Part shown: one piece after another, positions 1 through 8,257 of the stretch | How the letters are laid out: each line of letters opens with the position of its first letter | Position numbering within the stretch: the first letter of the stretch is position 1 | Assembly (NCBI GenBank): GCA_028718245.1 | Contig: JAQUME010000004.1 | Span: forward strand, 1 to 40,974 | Origin: Candidatus Omnitrophota bacterium | GTDB taxonomy: Bacteria > Omnitrophota > Gorgyraeia > Gygaellales > Profunditerraquicolaceae | Length of the DNA stretch: 40,974 nt | Direction: 5' to 3' | Made by a program: the position numbers and the translations under genes | The notes under the pieces: generated by a model | What the model was told of the DNA's origin: nothing | Seen by the model: only the letters and a program-made list of their open reading frames with translations | The model's database searches: none

Positions 1-50
1 ACCCCAAATTAAACCAAAACTACTTGACAAATATGGTTTATGGGGGTAAA

Positions 51-119
51 GTGAATTCACGATTCGAGAAAATTAGACAGTGGTATCGTTTCGAAGGGGG
101 AACTGCCACTTTAAAATAA
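51..119 (+). CDS. 22-residue small ORF or 3' fragment of a gene
   Basis: A short open frame starts at GTG 51, after a GGGGG Shine-Dalgarno-like run, or at an in-frame ATG at 33. It ends at TAA 117-119, two bases before a strong terminator hairpin. The peptide ends FEGGTATLK and is rich in aromatic and basic residues. It could be a genuine micro-protein or the surviving tail of a gene cut off by the window or by island insertion. I do not recognise the family. Being in frame up to a terminator favours coding, but the evidence is thin. Confidence 0.3.
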   Translation: MNSRFEKIRQWYRFEGGTATLK

Positions 120-120
120 C

Positions 121-152
121 AAAAACCTTCGCCTTTTCAAGCGAAGGTTTTT
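121..152 (+). terminator. Intrinsic terminator hairpin
   Basis: A perfect 12-bp inverted repeat (AAAAACCTTCGC at 121-132, GCGAAGGTTTTT at 141-152) with an 8-base loop is followed by GTTT. A-rich and T-rich arms on both sides would let it terminate on either strand. It separates the small frame at 51-119 from the methyltransferase at 190. Confidence 0.8.
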
Positions 153-189
153 GTTTAAATAAACAAGCAAGCTTTCTAAAATTACAAAA

Positions 190-1449
190 ATGATTACACA
201 GCTAGAGAGTGATTTTAAGTCTTTGCAGAGAATGATTCCCCATAGTGAATCTAAATACGCCACGCATTATTTACATCGTTACCCAGCAAAATTCTTACCA
301 CATTTCCCGAGAATATTTATAAAACACTTTTTATCTGGCAACAAGAATGAATTAATCTTAGATCCTATGTGTGGATCAGGAACTACCTTAGTGGAATCTT
401 GTTTAGCCGATAAAAAATGCATTGGTATAGAGATAGATCCGACTGGCCATTTGATTGCGCAAGTTGCAACGACACCATTAAATATAAATATAACAAGAAA
501 ATATGCCACCAAGTTAATTTCAAGAATTGAAAGCGGTCTCAAATATAATATTCATAAAAGAATACCATTGCCATCTGAACATGAATTTCCCAATGCTTCG
601 CTATGGTTTAGAAAAGATGTTTTAAGGGAAATAATTTTCATAAAAGAATTATTGAATAATTCAAAATTAAATGAAAACTGTCGAAACTTCTTTAAATTAT
701 CCCTGTCCTCTATTATAAGAGATATTTCTAATGCTGATCCAAGGGATATATTTCCTCAGAGGGACCAAAGTGTTTTAGTAAGAGAGAGAAAGAATGTAAT
801 ATTGGAATTCAAGAAATCATTAGATAGAAATCTCATTTATGTAGAAGATTTTTCTAGAAGATTAAATGGGAATCACTCTTGTAAGGTAATTCATGGAGAT
901 GCAAGACAAACCGGTCTCAAAGGTAACAGCGTAGATTTTGTTTTTACTTCACCTCCGTATGCTTACGCTATGGATTACGCAAGAATTAATCAACTTAATA
1001 CCTTAATTTTATTTATGAATAACGAGGAACTAAAAGAACACCGTAAGAAATACGTAGGTACCGATAGGGTTTCAGATTGTTTTATTAATAATAATGGGGA
1101 TTACGCTGGGTTTGAGTTCGCAAGAAAAGCTATCGAAGACGTCCATAACCAAAATAAAAGATATGGCGTATGTCTATATAAATATTTTTCTGATATGCAT
1201 AAAATAACCAAAGAAATATATCGCGTTTTGAAACCCGATTCCTATCTAGTATATGTTGTAGGAAATTCTACTATCAATAGAACAAAATTTTATACTGATG
1301 AAGTATTTAAGGGTATGTGTAAGAATGTTGGTTTTGAAATAAAATTGACATTAGAGCGAAAATATTATGCCTATCGTCTTACAAGAAAAAGAAATGCGCA
1401 TTCCAATACAATCAAAAAGGACGTTTTTATTGTAGCAAAAAAGAATTAA
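190..1449 (+). CDS. DNA methyltransferase, SPPY (probable N4-cytosine) type
   Basis: This is a site-specific DNA methyltransferase of 419 residues that would transfer methyl from S-adenosylmethionine to a base in a recognition sequence. Motif I (SAM binding) is DPMCGSGT at residues 58-65, preceded by a conserved YPAKF-type segment at about 31-35. Catalytic motif IV is TSPPY at 253-257, and SPPY usually marks N4-cytosine enzymes. The roughly 190 residues between the motifs would hold target recognition. No convincing ribosome site precedes the ATG at 190. It is 12 bp upstream of an HNH endonuclease gene and 1.4 kb upstream of a second methyltransferase, so it most likely protects host DNA in a restriction-modification operon. 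Base composition is AT-rich compared with genes after 10.5 kb. Confidence 0.88.
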   Translation: MITQLESDFKSLQRMIPHSESKYATHYLHRYPAKFLPHFPRIFIKHFLSGNKNELILDPMCGSGTTLVESCLADKKCIGIEIDPTGHLIAQVATTPLNINITRKYATKLISRIESGLKYNIHKRIPLPSEHEFPNASLWFRKDVLREIIFIKELLNNSKLNENCRNFFKLSLSSIIRDISNADPRDIFPQRDQSVLVRERKNVILEFKKSLDRNLIYVEDFSRRLNGNHSCKVIHGDARQTGLKGNSVDFVFTSPPYAYAMDYARINQLNTLILFMNNEELKEHRKKYVGTDRVSDCFINNNGDYAGFEFARKAIEDVHNQNKRYGVCLYKYFSDMHKITKEIYRVLKPDSYLVYVVGNSTINRTKFYTDEVFKGMCKNVGFEIKLTLERKYYAYRLTRKRNAHSNTIKKDVFIVAKKN

Positions 1450-1461
1450 AAGGAGCCCGAC

Positions 1462-2838
1462 ATGCCTATTACTCAAGAAGACTGGAATGAGTTATTTAAT
1501 TTTTGGCAAAGAGAATCCCTTAGGGTGCAAAGATTAGTAAAGAGTTCTCAGCAGGGGAAGATTGGGTGGAAAGTTATCCATCAGAGAAAAATAAAAGACT
1601 ATATACCGCAATGGGTGAATTATTTTAAATTTGTTGACGAGAATCCTAGAGCGTCAGATTCCCGCATTCAAGCTGCAACAGGAATTCATTGGCGCGGAAC
1701 GATATATATGCGTTATCTAGGGATGATTACCGAAAATAAGAAGATTACTCCACCGGCTGTAAGATTTTATAAAAATCAAGATATGCGAGCTGGTATTTTA
1801 CAGCAACAGGTAGAAAAATGGCATTATTGTGTCGATGATTTCTTCAGGCCGGGAGATGCGACTTATAATATTTTCCCATTTTTTGTTTTACTAAAAATTC
1901 TTATAGAGATAGGGAAGAAGAGCGGTCACTGCTCAATAACGTTAGATGAATTTAGGTACTTCGTATTAATTACTAAAAAATATTATGATTATAAGATGGC
2001 TACTGAATTTATTCTGGCTTATAGAACTAATTCTGTGCATTTACGGCCAGATTTGGAAAGAATTTTCTCGAATACTTCTTATGATCGTGTTTTATTTCTT
2101 TTGGAGATATCCAATATTTTAAAGATAACAAGAGATGCCATCTCTATCGAAAATACACAAATTCAAAATGCTAAAAATAAGACAACAGCATATGAAATGC
2201 TTGAATTGAAGAACAAAGTTCCATATTATCATATAAATAAGTCACGATATTTTAGAATGCTTTATAGTGATGAAACTATATTTGAATTTTGTGAATCAGA
2301 GCAAGATATAGACCAAGTAGTTAATGATGTTATAGCCATAGAAGAAAAGTCAAAGATTACGGATGAGGATGAAACAAAGATCGAGAAAAAGATTGAGAAA
2401 GCGAGATCGAAATTAACCGCAAGCCAGCTTAAAGATAGAATCAAAAAGATTTTACAGAGAAGAAGTATTATTTTGCCGAATTCCCTGAGAAAAAAGTATA
2501 GGAAACAATCAAATATAAATGAAAAAGATGCCACTAAAATTGAGAGAACAATTGGGAGATTGTTGGCTGATTATTTTCAATGTTGTCAAATTAAAGGTTG
2601 CGGTTTTTCATTCCCCAAAGGAAAAGGTGGTAAAAAAGGAAATTATGTTGAAGCCCATCATCTTCAAAGTCTCGCAGATAACGGAAAAGATGTTCCTGAA
2701 AATATAGTAGTTTTATGCGCAAATCACCACAGACAGTTTCATTACGATAATGCTAAATTGATAAACAGAGCACCGAAAGAAATAGTAGCGGAACTTAGCG
2801 GTAAGCAGCATAAGATTAATATAGACTACTCTCCATAA
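1462..2838 (+). CDS. HNH endonuclease, probable restriction enzyme
   Basis: A 458-residue protein with a C-terminal HNH nuclease domain. The ββα-metal core is visible as EAHH (397-400) followed by CANHHRQFH (419-427), and upstream cysteines (CCQIKGC) may complete a structural zinc site. The N-terminal 370 residues are not recognised and would be expected to hold DNA recognition. A charged, helix-prone stretch precedes the HNH domain. The start has a good AAGGAG site. It lies between two methyltransferase genes (12 and 16 bp gaps), which points to a restriction endonuclease whose sites are protected by one or both neighbours. The HNH assignment is firm; the restriction role is inferred from context. 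Confidence 0.82.
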   Translation: MPITQEDWNELFNFWQRESLRVQRLVKSSQQGKIGWKVIHQRKIKDYIPQWVNYFKFVDENPRASDSRIQAATGIHWRGTIYMRYLGMITENKKITPPAVRFYKNQDMRAGILQQQVEKWHYCVDDFFRPGDATYNIFPFFVLLKILIEIGKKSGHCSITLDEFRYFVLITKKYYDYKMATEFILAYRTNSVHLRPDLERIFSNTSYDRVLFLLEISNILKITRDAISIENTQIQNAKNKTTAYEMLELKNKVPYYHINKSRYFRMLYSDETIFEFCESEQDIDQVVNDVIAIEEKSKITDEDETKIEKKIEKARSKLTASQLKDRIKKILQRRSIILPNSLRKKYRKQSNINEKDATKIERTIGRLLADYFQCCQIKGCGFSFPKGKGGKKGNYVEAHHLQSLADNGKDVPENIVVLCANHHRQFHYDNAKLINRAPKEIVAELSGKQHKINIDYSP

Positions 2839-2854
2839 GAAATCTCTATGCTTT

Positions 2855-4474
2855 ATGAATTATCCACTTATTGCAGAATCCCACCCGAAGCATTACCTAC
2901 TCCACAAGTATTGGGGGCGAAAGCCGCATAATATAATTAAAGCTTATATCAATAAATATTCAAAAAAAAGAGAAACTGTTTTTGATCCCTTTATGGGAAG
3001 TGGTGTAACTATTATCGAGTCTTTAAAGCTACATAGAAAGGCAATAGGAATTGATTTAAATCCCCTTTCATATTTCATAACGAGAGTAACGCTTGAAAAT
3101 ATAAATCTGGATAATTTCAAAGAGCATTTTAATTCGATAGTTGATTCTTCGCAAGACATAGAAAAACAAATTTATGTCACTAAATGCGCAAGATGCAAAG
3201 GAAATGCATTAATAGCTAATACGATATGGGAGGGAGAGGTTCCTAAAAGGATTAGAGGGTTATGCGAAAAATGCGGTATTTTCTTGAAAGATCCAGATAT
3301 TAATGATAAAAAGAATATTAAATTCTTGGAAACTAATTTTCAAAATCTATGCAATAAATATAATATAAGAAATATTCCAAATGAAAATATAATTAGATAT
3401 GTTAAAAGGAGTGGAGCGTCAAAAATAACGGATCTTTTTTCTACCAGGAATGTGATCGCTCTCGGGATATTGAAATCTAAAATTGATCAAGTGAAAGAAT
3501 TGAGCTGTCGGGATTTACTCAATTTGTCATTTTCTTCCTTGTTGCCGAATGTTTCTTCTATGATTCCAGGAAATGCTATTAAGGGTACCGGTAGATCAGG
3601 ATGGGTTATCAGCAAAATGTATATTCCTAGAATTCATACTGAAAAGAATGTTTTTTTAGCATTTCGCCAAAGATTAAATACTATATTAGAAGGGAAAAGA
3701 GAATTAAATTTAAAATCATCTGATAAAAAAGTTAAATTGTTGAATATCTCTAGTGAAAATATCCAAGGCATATTAAAAGACAATTCAGTAGATTATATTT
3801 TTACCGATCCTCCCTATGGAGAAAATATTCCATATTTCGGTTGCAGCATGCTTTTTAATTCATGGTTAGGATTTTGTAGCGATTATTCTAATGAAATAAT
3901 CTGTGATAATTATAGGGGAAAAAATATAGAGGATTATAAAATAAGAATGAGTTCTGTAATGAAAGAATGTTGCAGGGTGTTAAAGCCAAATAAATTCATG
4001 ACAGTGACATTCAATAATAGGGATTTCAAGATTTGGAAAGTAATTTTAGAGTCAATTTGTGGCAATGGATTTATTTTAAACCACATAAACCATCACCACA
4101 GCGCAGTTACATCTGGTACGCAAGGCCTAAATAGGGAAAGCGCTATCAAGGGAGATTTTTTCTATACGTTCAAGAAAACAAAAAAAGTGAAACCGCAAAA
4201 ACAATTAGAATTATCTTTATTTAGCTACAAAGATTTGGAAAGTTACTTGATTAAATTGATTAGAGAGGTTATTGATAGAAAGAATGGAGCTACAATATCA
4301 GAAATATATGAAAATTTAATTCCTATTCTAGTAAATAATAATATGATGGGAAAGTGCGCCGAATATCTTAACAACTTCGATACAATTCTTAGCAATCACT
4401 TTATCTTGATCTCCGAAAAAAACAAACAAACTAAAATGCCGGAATATAAGTGGGGTATTAAAGAAAGTTTTTAG
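2855..4474 (+). CDS. DNA methyltransferase, DPPY type, with zinc ribbon
   Basis: A second SAM-dependent DNA methyltransferase, 539 residues. It starts with the HKYWGRKP-type segment typical of DUF1156-like and related DNA methylases. SAM motif I is DPFMGSG at 44-50 and the catalytic motif DPPY is at 318-321, compatible with N6-adenine or N4-cytosine methylation. A zinc ribbon (C111-x2-C114 and C137-x2-C140) is inserted between the motifs. The last 110 residues look like an added helical domain. The different catalytic motif from the first methyltransferase suggests that the two enzymes modify different bases or strands, as in systems with asymmetric recognition sites. The gene is followed with no real gap by a nuclease gene. 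Confidence 0.86.
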   Translation: MNYPLIAESHPKHYLLHKYWGRKPHNIIKAYINKYSKKRETVFDPFMGSGVTIIESLKLHRKAIGIDLNPLSYFITRVTLENINLDNFKEHFNSIVDSSQDIEKQIYVTKCARCKGNALIANTIWEGEVPKRIRGLCEKCGIFLKDPDINDKKNIKFLETNFQNLCNKYNIRNIPNENIIRYVKRSGASKITDLFSTRNVIALGILKSKIDQVKELSCRDLLNLSFSSLLPNVSSMIPGNAIKGTGRSGWVISKMYIPRIHTEKNVFLAFRQRLNTILEGKRELNLKSSDKKVKLLNISSENIQGILKDNSVDYIFTDPPYGENIPYFGCSMLFNSWLGFCSDYSNEIICDNYRGKNIEDYKIRMSSVMKECCRVLKPNKFMTVTFNNRDFKIWKVILESICGNGFILNHINHHHSAVTSGTQGLNRESAIKGDFFYTFKKTKKVKPQKQLELSLFSYKDLESYLIKLIREVIDRKNGATISEIYENLIPILVNNNMMGKCAEYLNNFDTILSNHFILISEKNKQTKMPEYKWGIKESF

Positions 4475-4501
4475 TTGTTTAGTATTTATTGGGGGGGTAT
4501 C

Positions 4502-5416
4502 ATGGCACACTATATATTTGAAAATGGGAAGATGAAGAATATTGGAGAAGGTTCGTTTAAACTTGAAAGGGAAATCCAGGGAATTATAGAGAAAAATCTA
4601 AAGTTATTATTTGATTTACAGTATATTCGATCAGAATTCGAGTTGCACGGCCTTCGCATTGATACGCTTGCTTTTGATAAACAATCGAACTCCTTCGTTA
4701 TTATTGAATATAAACAAGATAAGCGATTCAGCGTAATCGATCAAGGATTCGCATATTTGTCTTTAATGCTAAATAATAAAGCAGATTTTATTTTGGAGTT
4801 TAATGAACGGACAAAGACACAATTAAATAAGGATAGCATTGATTGGTCGCAGTCACGAATAATCTTTATTTCTCAATCATTTACTACTTATCAGAAATTA
4901 GCAATTAACTTCAGGGATTTACCAATAGAATTATGGGAAATTAAAAAATATGAAGATGGTTCAGTTTCCTTAAATCAACTTATTTCTCCTGCAAGCAGCG
5001 AGTCAATAAAAACGGTTTCTAAGGGAGACACAATTGTAGAAAATGTAAGCAGAGAGGTTAAGAAGTATACAGAAGAGGATCATACAAGCGGTATACCAGA
5101 AAGCATTTTAGAATTGTATAATAAATATAAGGATATGGTATTGAATATAGCGGATGGGATAACGATCAGACCAAGAAAATGGTACATAGGATTTGTAGCT
5201 AAAACTAATTTCACCGATGTTCTATTACAAAAATCAAAAATTAAAATATGGTTGAATCTTAAGAAAAATTCAATAGACGATCCCAGAAAATTGGCAAGAG
5301 ATATTTCTAATGTTGGACATTGGGGAAACGGAGATTACGAAATAAGTATTTCTGATGACAAAAATCTAGAATATATTGTTTCTCTCGTTAAGCAGGCATA
5401 TTTAAAAAATAAATAA
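4502..5416 (+). CDS. PD-(D/E)xK nuclease-like protein with C-terminal DUF5655-type domain
   Basis: A 304-residue protein. I chose ATG 4502 because a GGGGGGG ribosome site sits just upstream; an open frame extends back to 4475. The N-terminal half has a PD-(D/E)xK nuclease pattern: D54 in RIDTLAFD, then E69-Y-K71 in IIEYK, followed by a Q81-G-x2-Y helix typical of RecB/NucS-like nucleases. The C-terminal 100 residues, with WYIGF and a closing helix, resemble the DUF5655 domain found beside this nuclease fold. It ends the restriction-modification operon, so it may be the second or main nuclease. Family recognition is from motifs; the role is inferred. Confidence 0.72.
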   Translation: MAHYIFENGKMKNIGEGSFKLEREIQGIIEKNLKLLFDLQYIRSEFELHGLRIDTLAFDKQSNSFVIIEYKQDKRFSVIDQGFAYLSLMLNNKADFILEFNERTKTQLNKDSIDWSQSRIIFISQSFTTYQKLAINFRDLPIELWEIKKYEDGSVSLNQLISPASSESIKTVSKGDTIVENVSREVKKYTEEDHTSGIPESILELYNKYKDMVLNIADGITIRPRKWYIGFVAKTNFTDVLLQKSKIKIWLNLKKNSIDDPRKLARDISNVGHWGNGDYEISISDDKNLEYIVSLVKQAYLKNK

Positions 5417-5445
5417 ACCTAATACAGGAGAAATTAAATCTACAA

Positions 5446-5497
5446 GTTTAGGAATACAGACGGATTAGATTTCTTTGTTATTCTTCGATTCCTAAAC
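5446..5497. repeat. 10-bp perfect inverted repeat at the edge of cassette repeat copy 1
   Basis: GTTTAGGAAT (5446-5455) and ATTCCTAAAC (5488-5497) are perfect reverse complements separated by 32 bases. The right arm overlaps the first bases of the 58-bp direct repeat. No T-run follows, so it does not look like a terminator. It could be a protein-binding dyad or mark the junction of the restriction-modification module. Confidence 0.5.
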
Positions 5498-5547
5498 ATT
5501 GCGGTAATTTCTTGAAAAGATAGCGCTAGGCGGGACGCGGAGTGGGG
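5490..5547 (+). repeat. Inter-module direct repeat, copy 1
   Basis: The pattern is CCTAAAcATTGCGG, then TTGAAAAGATAGCGCTAGGC, then a G-rich tail ending GTGGGG. This copy has small substitutions (CATT for AATT, GGGACG for GGGGCG). It lies between the restriction-modification module and the cyclase/PIN module, on the same strand as the genes. The same sequence recurs at 7464, 9590 and 10460, with a truncated form at 6389. Confidence 0.85.
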
Positions 5548-5598
5548 AGTCATATTAGAGCTAATTAGGAATTTATAAATAGAAAATGTGAGGTAATT

Positions 5599-6396
5599 AT
5601 GAGAAATATAGATTTAGACAATAAAGAATTTACTTTTTACGGAGATTTGTTGGGAATTTCAAATTTATATCAAATTGAGACGACACTAGCAAAACAAAAA
5701 CTAGATATTTTCTATAATAATGTTTTTAACAATTTTAAAGATATGGTTTTGGCCAATGAGATGAGAGGTTTTCTGTTTAGCGACTCCTTGTTTATTACAA
5801 GCAAAAAACTAAAAACTATTTTAATTAAATTAGGGGATTTATATGAAGAGCTTTTTGAAAGAAATATTTTTATCCGAGGCGCAATAGTGAGTGGGACGCT
5901 TGACTTTGATCCTAGAATTCAACTGGATAATTTACCCAAAATGCTGCCGAGTACCGATGCTTTATTTAGGGCTAATAGCTTAGAAAATAGCGTTAACGGA
6001 ATGAGATTACTGATTGAAAAAGATCTGGCGAAACAAATCTTGCCTGAAGAATGGTTAACGGAAGATTTATACAAGAATAATATAATATTAGATGATATAG
6101 ATCAGTATGATTTTAGAAGAAAGATAATTTTGACTAGCGAATGGAATGCTTATGAATATCTTTGGATGTGCCATTTAAATCCTAGCGAAATATTTGGCCC
6201 TCCAATTTCAGAGCTAATGGAGAGATTAAATAGAGATCCTTATGAGATTATTGATGAAAGGATATTACAACTGCCTAAAGCTGTACGGGTTCATTTAGAA
6301 CAAACAAAAGAACTTTTTGAGCGAACGGGGAAACGCTGGAAGATTACATACGATACTTTTAATAAAGGTAATAATTCTGTTTCTAACTCCCCTTAA
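5599..6396 (+). CDS. Class III nucleotidyl-cyclase-like protein (Pycsar-like candidate)
   Basis: A 265-residue soluble protein with a clear GTGAGGT ribosome site. Its layout matches the class III nucleotidyl cyclase fold: FYGDLLGIS with D16 as first metal-binding aspartate, FSDSLFI with D62 as second (46 residues apart, close to the usual spacing), and a β-strand RGAIVSG at 93-99. Bacterial Pycsar cyclases make cCMP or cUMP as an anti-phage signal and have the same general look. Known Pycsar loci pair the cyclase with an effector holding a cyclic-nucleotide-binding domain; here the next gene is a PIN protein in which I see none. The stop codon lies inside a truncated copy of the inter-module repeat. 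The fold call is moderate and the defence role is inferred. Confidence 0.55.
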   Translation: MRNIDLDNKEFTFYGDLLGISNLYQIETTLAKQKLDIFYNNVFNNFKDMVLANEMRGFLFSDSLFITSKKLKTILIKLGDLYEELFERNIFIRGAIVSGTLDFDPRIQLDNLPKMLPSTDALFRANSLENSVNGMRLLIEKDLAKQILPEEWLTEDLYKNNIILDDIDQYDFRRKIILTSEWNAYEYLWMCHLNPSEIFGPPISELMERLNRDPYEIIDERILQLPKAVRVHLEQTKELFERTGKRWKITYDTFNKGNNSVSNSP

Positions 6397-6412
6397 AAAT
6401 TGCGGTAGTTTT
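6389..6412 (+). repeat. Inter-module direct repeat, truncated copy
   Basis: Only the 5' part is left (CCCCTTAAAAATTGCGG then TAGTTTT); the GATAGCGCTAGGC and G-rich parts are absent. It supplies the TAA stop of the cyclase-like gene and lies just before the PIN gene, as expected if the two genes were once separate units and the junction decayed. Confidence 0.65.
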
Positions 6413-6434
6413 AAGATGAGAGTTGATTAAAGCG

Positions 6435-7451
6435 ATGAATAGAAATCTTGAAGAAATTAGTAAAGAGATAGACAAAGTCCTTGAACAGATTGTGAGCTAT
6501 TTTAAAGGCAATGGAGAACTATTAGCTGACATTAAGAATTATGTTGAAAAGAACTCCCAGAATATTGTTAGTGGAAAAATAGAGTTGAAGTTTATTATTG
6601 ATATGAATATTCTGATGGATGAGATCTCATCTTATGCTAAAGTAGGCAATTTCTTTCTTTTGAAGCTTACAGATACGCCCTTCTTAAAATTTGTAGCTCC
6701 GCGCTATCTTGAACAAGAAGTTAAGAATAAAACTTTACATATGGCCGAACTCTTCAAAATCAGCGAAGATGAAGTGCAGCGAATTGCAGCTATCGCTATG
6801 AAAAAGCTAAATTTTGTGGATGATATAGACAAGCAATCATTCTGTAGAGCTTGTAAAAAGATTGCTGGCAGAGATCTCAAAGATGTCCCATATCTTGCTT
6901 TATATTTTTCAAGTCCATCTCACGGAATTATAACAAGAGATAAAGATATTATATCTATTTCTGAACTTAACATTTGGAAGGATAAAAGAAAAGTCGCTAA
7001 GATCGTTACGATATTTGAGAAAGGGACTATTTCTTTGTTCGTAATCGCCAAGAGCGCAGAATATTTATCTAGAAATTTTTATCTTATTTGTGCTTCTTTA
7101 TTCAAATTCTTAGGTGAATTATTTAAGAAGATAGTAAATTCATTTTCAGGGGCCACAAAGGTATTAATTAATGGATTAAAAGAATTACCGCCATTGGCTA
7201 AAACCTTTATTGGTTGCGTGATCTCGTTTTTAATTCTATGCAAAGAAACGCGAGAAGTAATTATAGCGTTGATAAAGGAATTTCTACGGGTTCTTAAAAT
7301 GCTCGCCGAAATATTTAGTATGATATTTAAGATGTTAGGAAGAATTTTAGAAGTCATTACTGGGATTTCTTCCACTGTTTTATATCGTTTTTTTGAACAT
7401 TTTGATGAAGCAGTAAAAACAATTAAAGAGCTAAATACTCAGCCAGGATAA
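6435..7451 (+). CDS. PIN-domain nuclease with long hydrophobic C-terminal region
   Basis: About 338 residues from ATG 6435; a TTG at 6423 is an alternative and neither has a strong ribosome site. The middle part has a PIN ribonuclease pattern with four acidic positions, numbered from 6435: D56 in FIIDMNIL, E94 in YLEQEV, D149 in DLKDVPYLALY, and D168 in ITRDKDI. Residues from about 195 to the end are a run of hydrophobic and amphipathic helices that could insert in a membrane or form a bundle. The gene follows the cyclase-like gene by 38 bp and may be its effector: an RNase or membrane toxin released or triggered on infection. PIN recognition is reasonable; the pairing is inference. Confidence 0.6.
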   Translation: MNRNLEEISKEIDKVLEQIVSYFKGNGELLADIKNYVEKNSQNIVSGKIELKFIIDMNILMDEISSYAKVGNFFLLKLTDTPFLKFVAPRYLEQEVKNKTLHMAELFKISEDEVQRIAAIAMKKLNFVDDIDKQSFCRACKKIAGRDLKDVPYLALYFSSPSHGIITRDKDIISISELNIWKDKRKVAKIVTIFEKGTISLFVIAKSAEYLSRNFYLICASLFKFLGELFKKIVNSFSGATKVLINGLKELPPLAKTFIGCVISFLILCKETREVIIALIKEFLRVLKMLAEIFSMIFKMLGRILEVITGISSTVLYRFFEHFDEAVKTIKELNTQPG

Positions 7452-7463
7452 GGATCGTCTGTA

Positions 7464-7519
7464 CCCTAAAAATTGCCGCAGTTTTTTGAAAAGATAGTGC
7501 TAGGCGGGGCGCGGCGGGG
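7464..7519 (+). repeat. Inter-module direct repeat, copy 2
   Basis: CCCTAAAAATTGCcGcAG, then TTGAAAAGATAGtGCTAGGC, then a G-rich tail (GGGGCGCGGCGGGGG). It starts 12 bp after the PIN gene stop and ends about 90 bp before the next gene. Confidence 0.88.
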
Positions 7520-7611
7520 GCGCGACCGTAGCTTGCGATGCATCCGCTTCTAATTTTTGAAAAAAAGAGAAGTTTCCTTGTTTTCGAAGGTTTTTTGTTT
7601 TGGGGGATAAA

Positions 7612-8238
7612 ATGATGGGGAATCAATGGATAGAATCCTTTCTAGAATCTTTGTTTGAACGTAAGGATGAATCGAATCTCGATGTTTATAATGAGAAGGA
7701 CAGCAAGTGGACAAAATTTATGGTGGAGAATGTGATAAAAAAGGGAATGGAAGAGAAAACAAACTGTCATGTTGTGTGCATCACAAGTAACGACTCAGCA
7801 ATAAAACAAGAAAGTGGAGAATATTTAAACATAGATGCCATGTTTTTTAATACTTCGGATTACCAAAAACAAGTATATCTAAAAGTTAACAATAAAATAG
7901 ATTTTGATCCCTGGGTTTTACCTGCAGTAATCGTAGAGCATGAAAATGCAGGTTCTGGAAAGGAAAAAATTGCCTATTGTTTATGGAAATTATTGTGTAT
8001 TCGGTCTCAATTAAGGGTTTTAATCTGCTATTGGGATAGTGTTGATGGGATTAGAGAATTCTTAGAAAATACGATCATAGAAGGTGGATTGGCAGAAGGA
8101 TTAATAGGCGAGCTGCTTATTATTATTGGAGATCGCTTGAAAGATAAAGTCCTTTGGCATGACCGCGCAGATATAAATAATTATTTTAGTATATTCCAAT
8201 GGAAGAATAATCGCCTAGATAAATTTAGTGTGTCTTAA
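7612..8238 (+). CDS. Restriction-endonuclease-like protein of unknown specificity
   Basis: A 208-residue protein. ATG 7612 is preferred because GGGGGAT lies five bases upstream. I do not recognise a named family. The central part has an α/β nuclease-like pattern: D75 in YLNIDAMFF, then the strand AVIVEHENA with E109-H-E111, then a helix and the strand LRVLICYW. This resembles a PD-(D/E)xK core in which the usual lysine is replaced (ExE), so it could be a variant or inactive nuclease. Nineteen bases separate it from the metallo-beta-lactamase gene and both lie between two copies of the direct repeat, so they probably form a two-gene unit. Confidence 0.5.
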   Translation: MMGNQWIESFLESLFERKDESNLDVYNEKDSKWTKFMVENVIKKGMEEKTNCHVVCITSNDSAIKQESGEYLNIDAMFFNTSDYQKQVYLKVNNKIDFDPWVLPAVIVEHENAGSGKEKIAYCLWKLLCIRSQLRVLICYWDSVDGIREFLENTIIEGGLAEGLIGELLIIIGDRLKDKVLWHDRADINNYFSIFQWKNNRLDKFSVS

Positions 8239-8257
8239 TACATGATAAAAGGAATAT

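Noticed and set aside
5490-5547. Repeat as a classical integron attC site
   Set aside because: The nearest match to the GTTRRRY box is GCTAGGC, the partner box is only partly complementary, conservation continues beyond the expected cleavage point, and no integrase gene is in the window.
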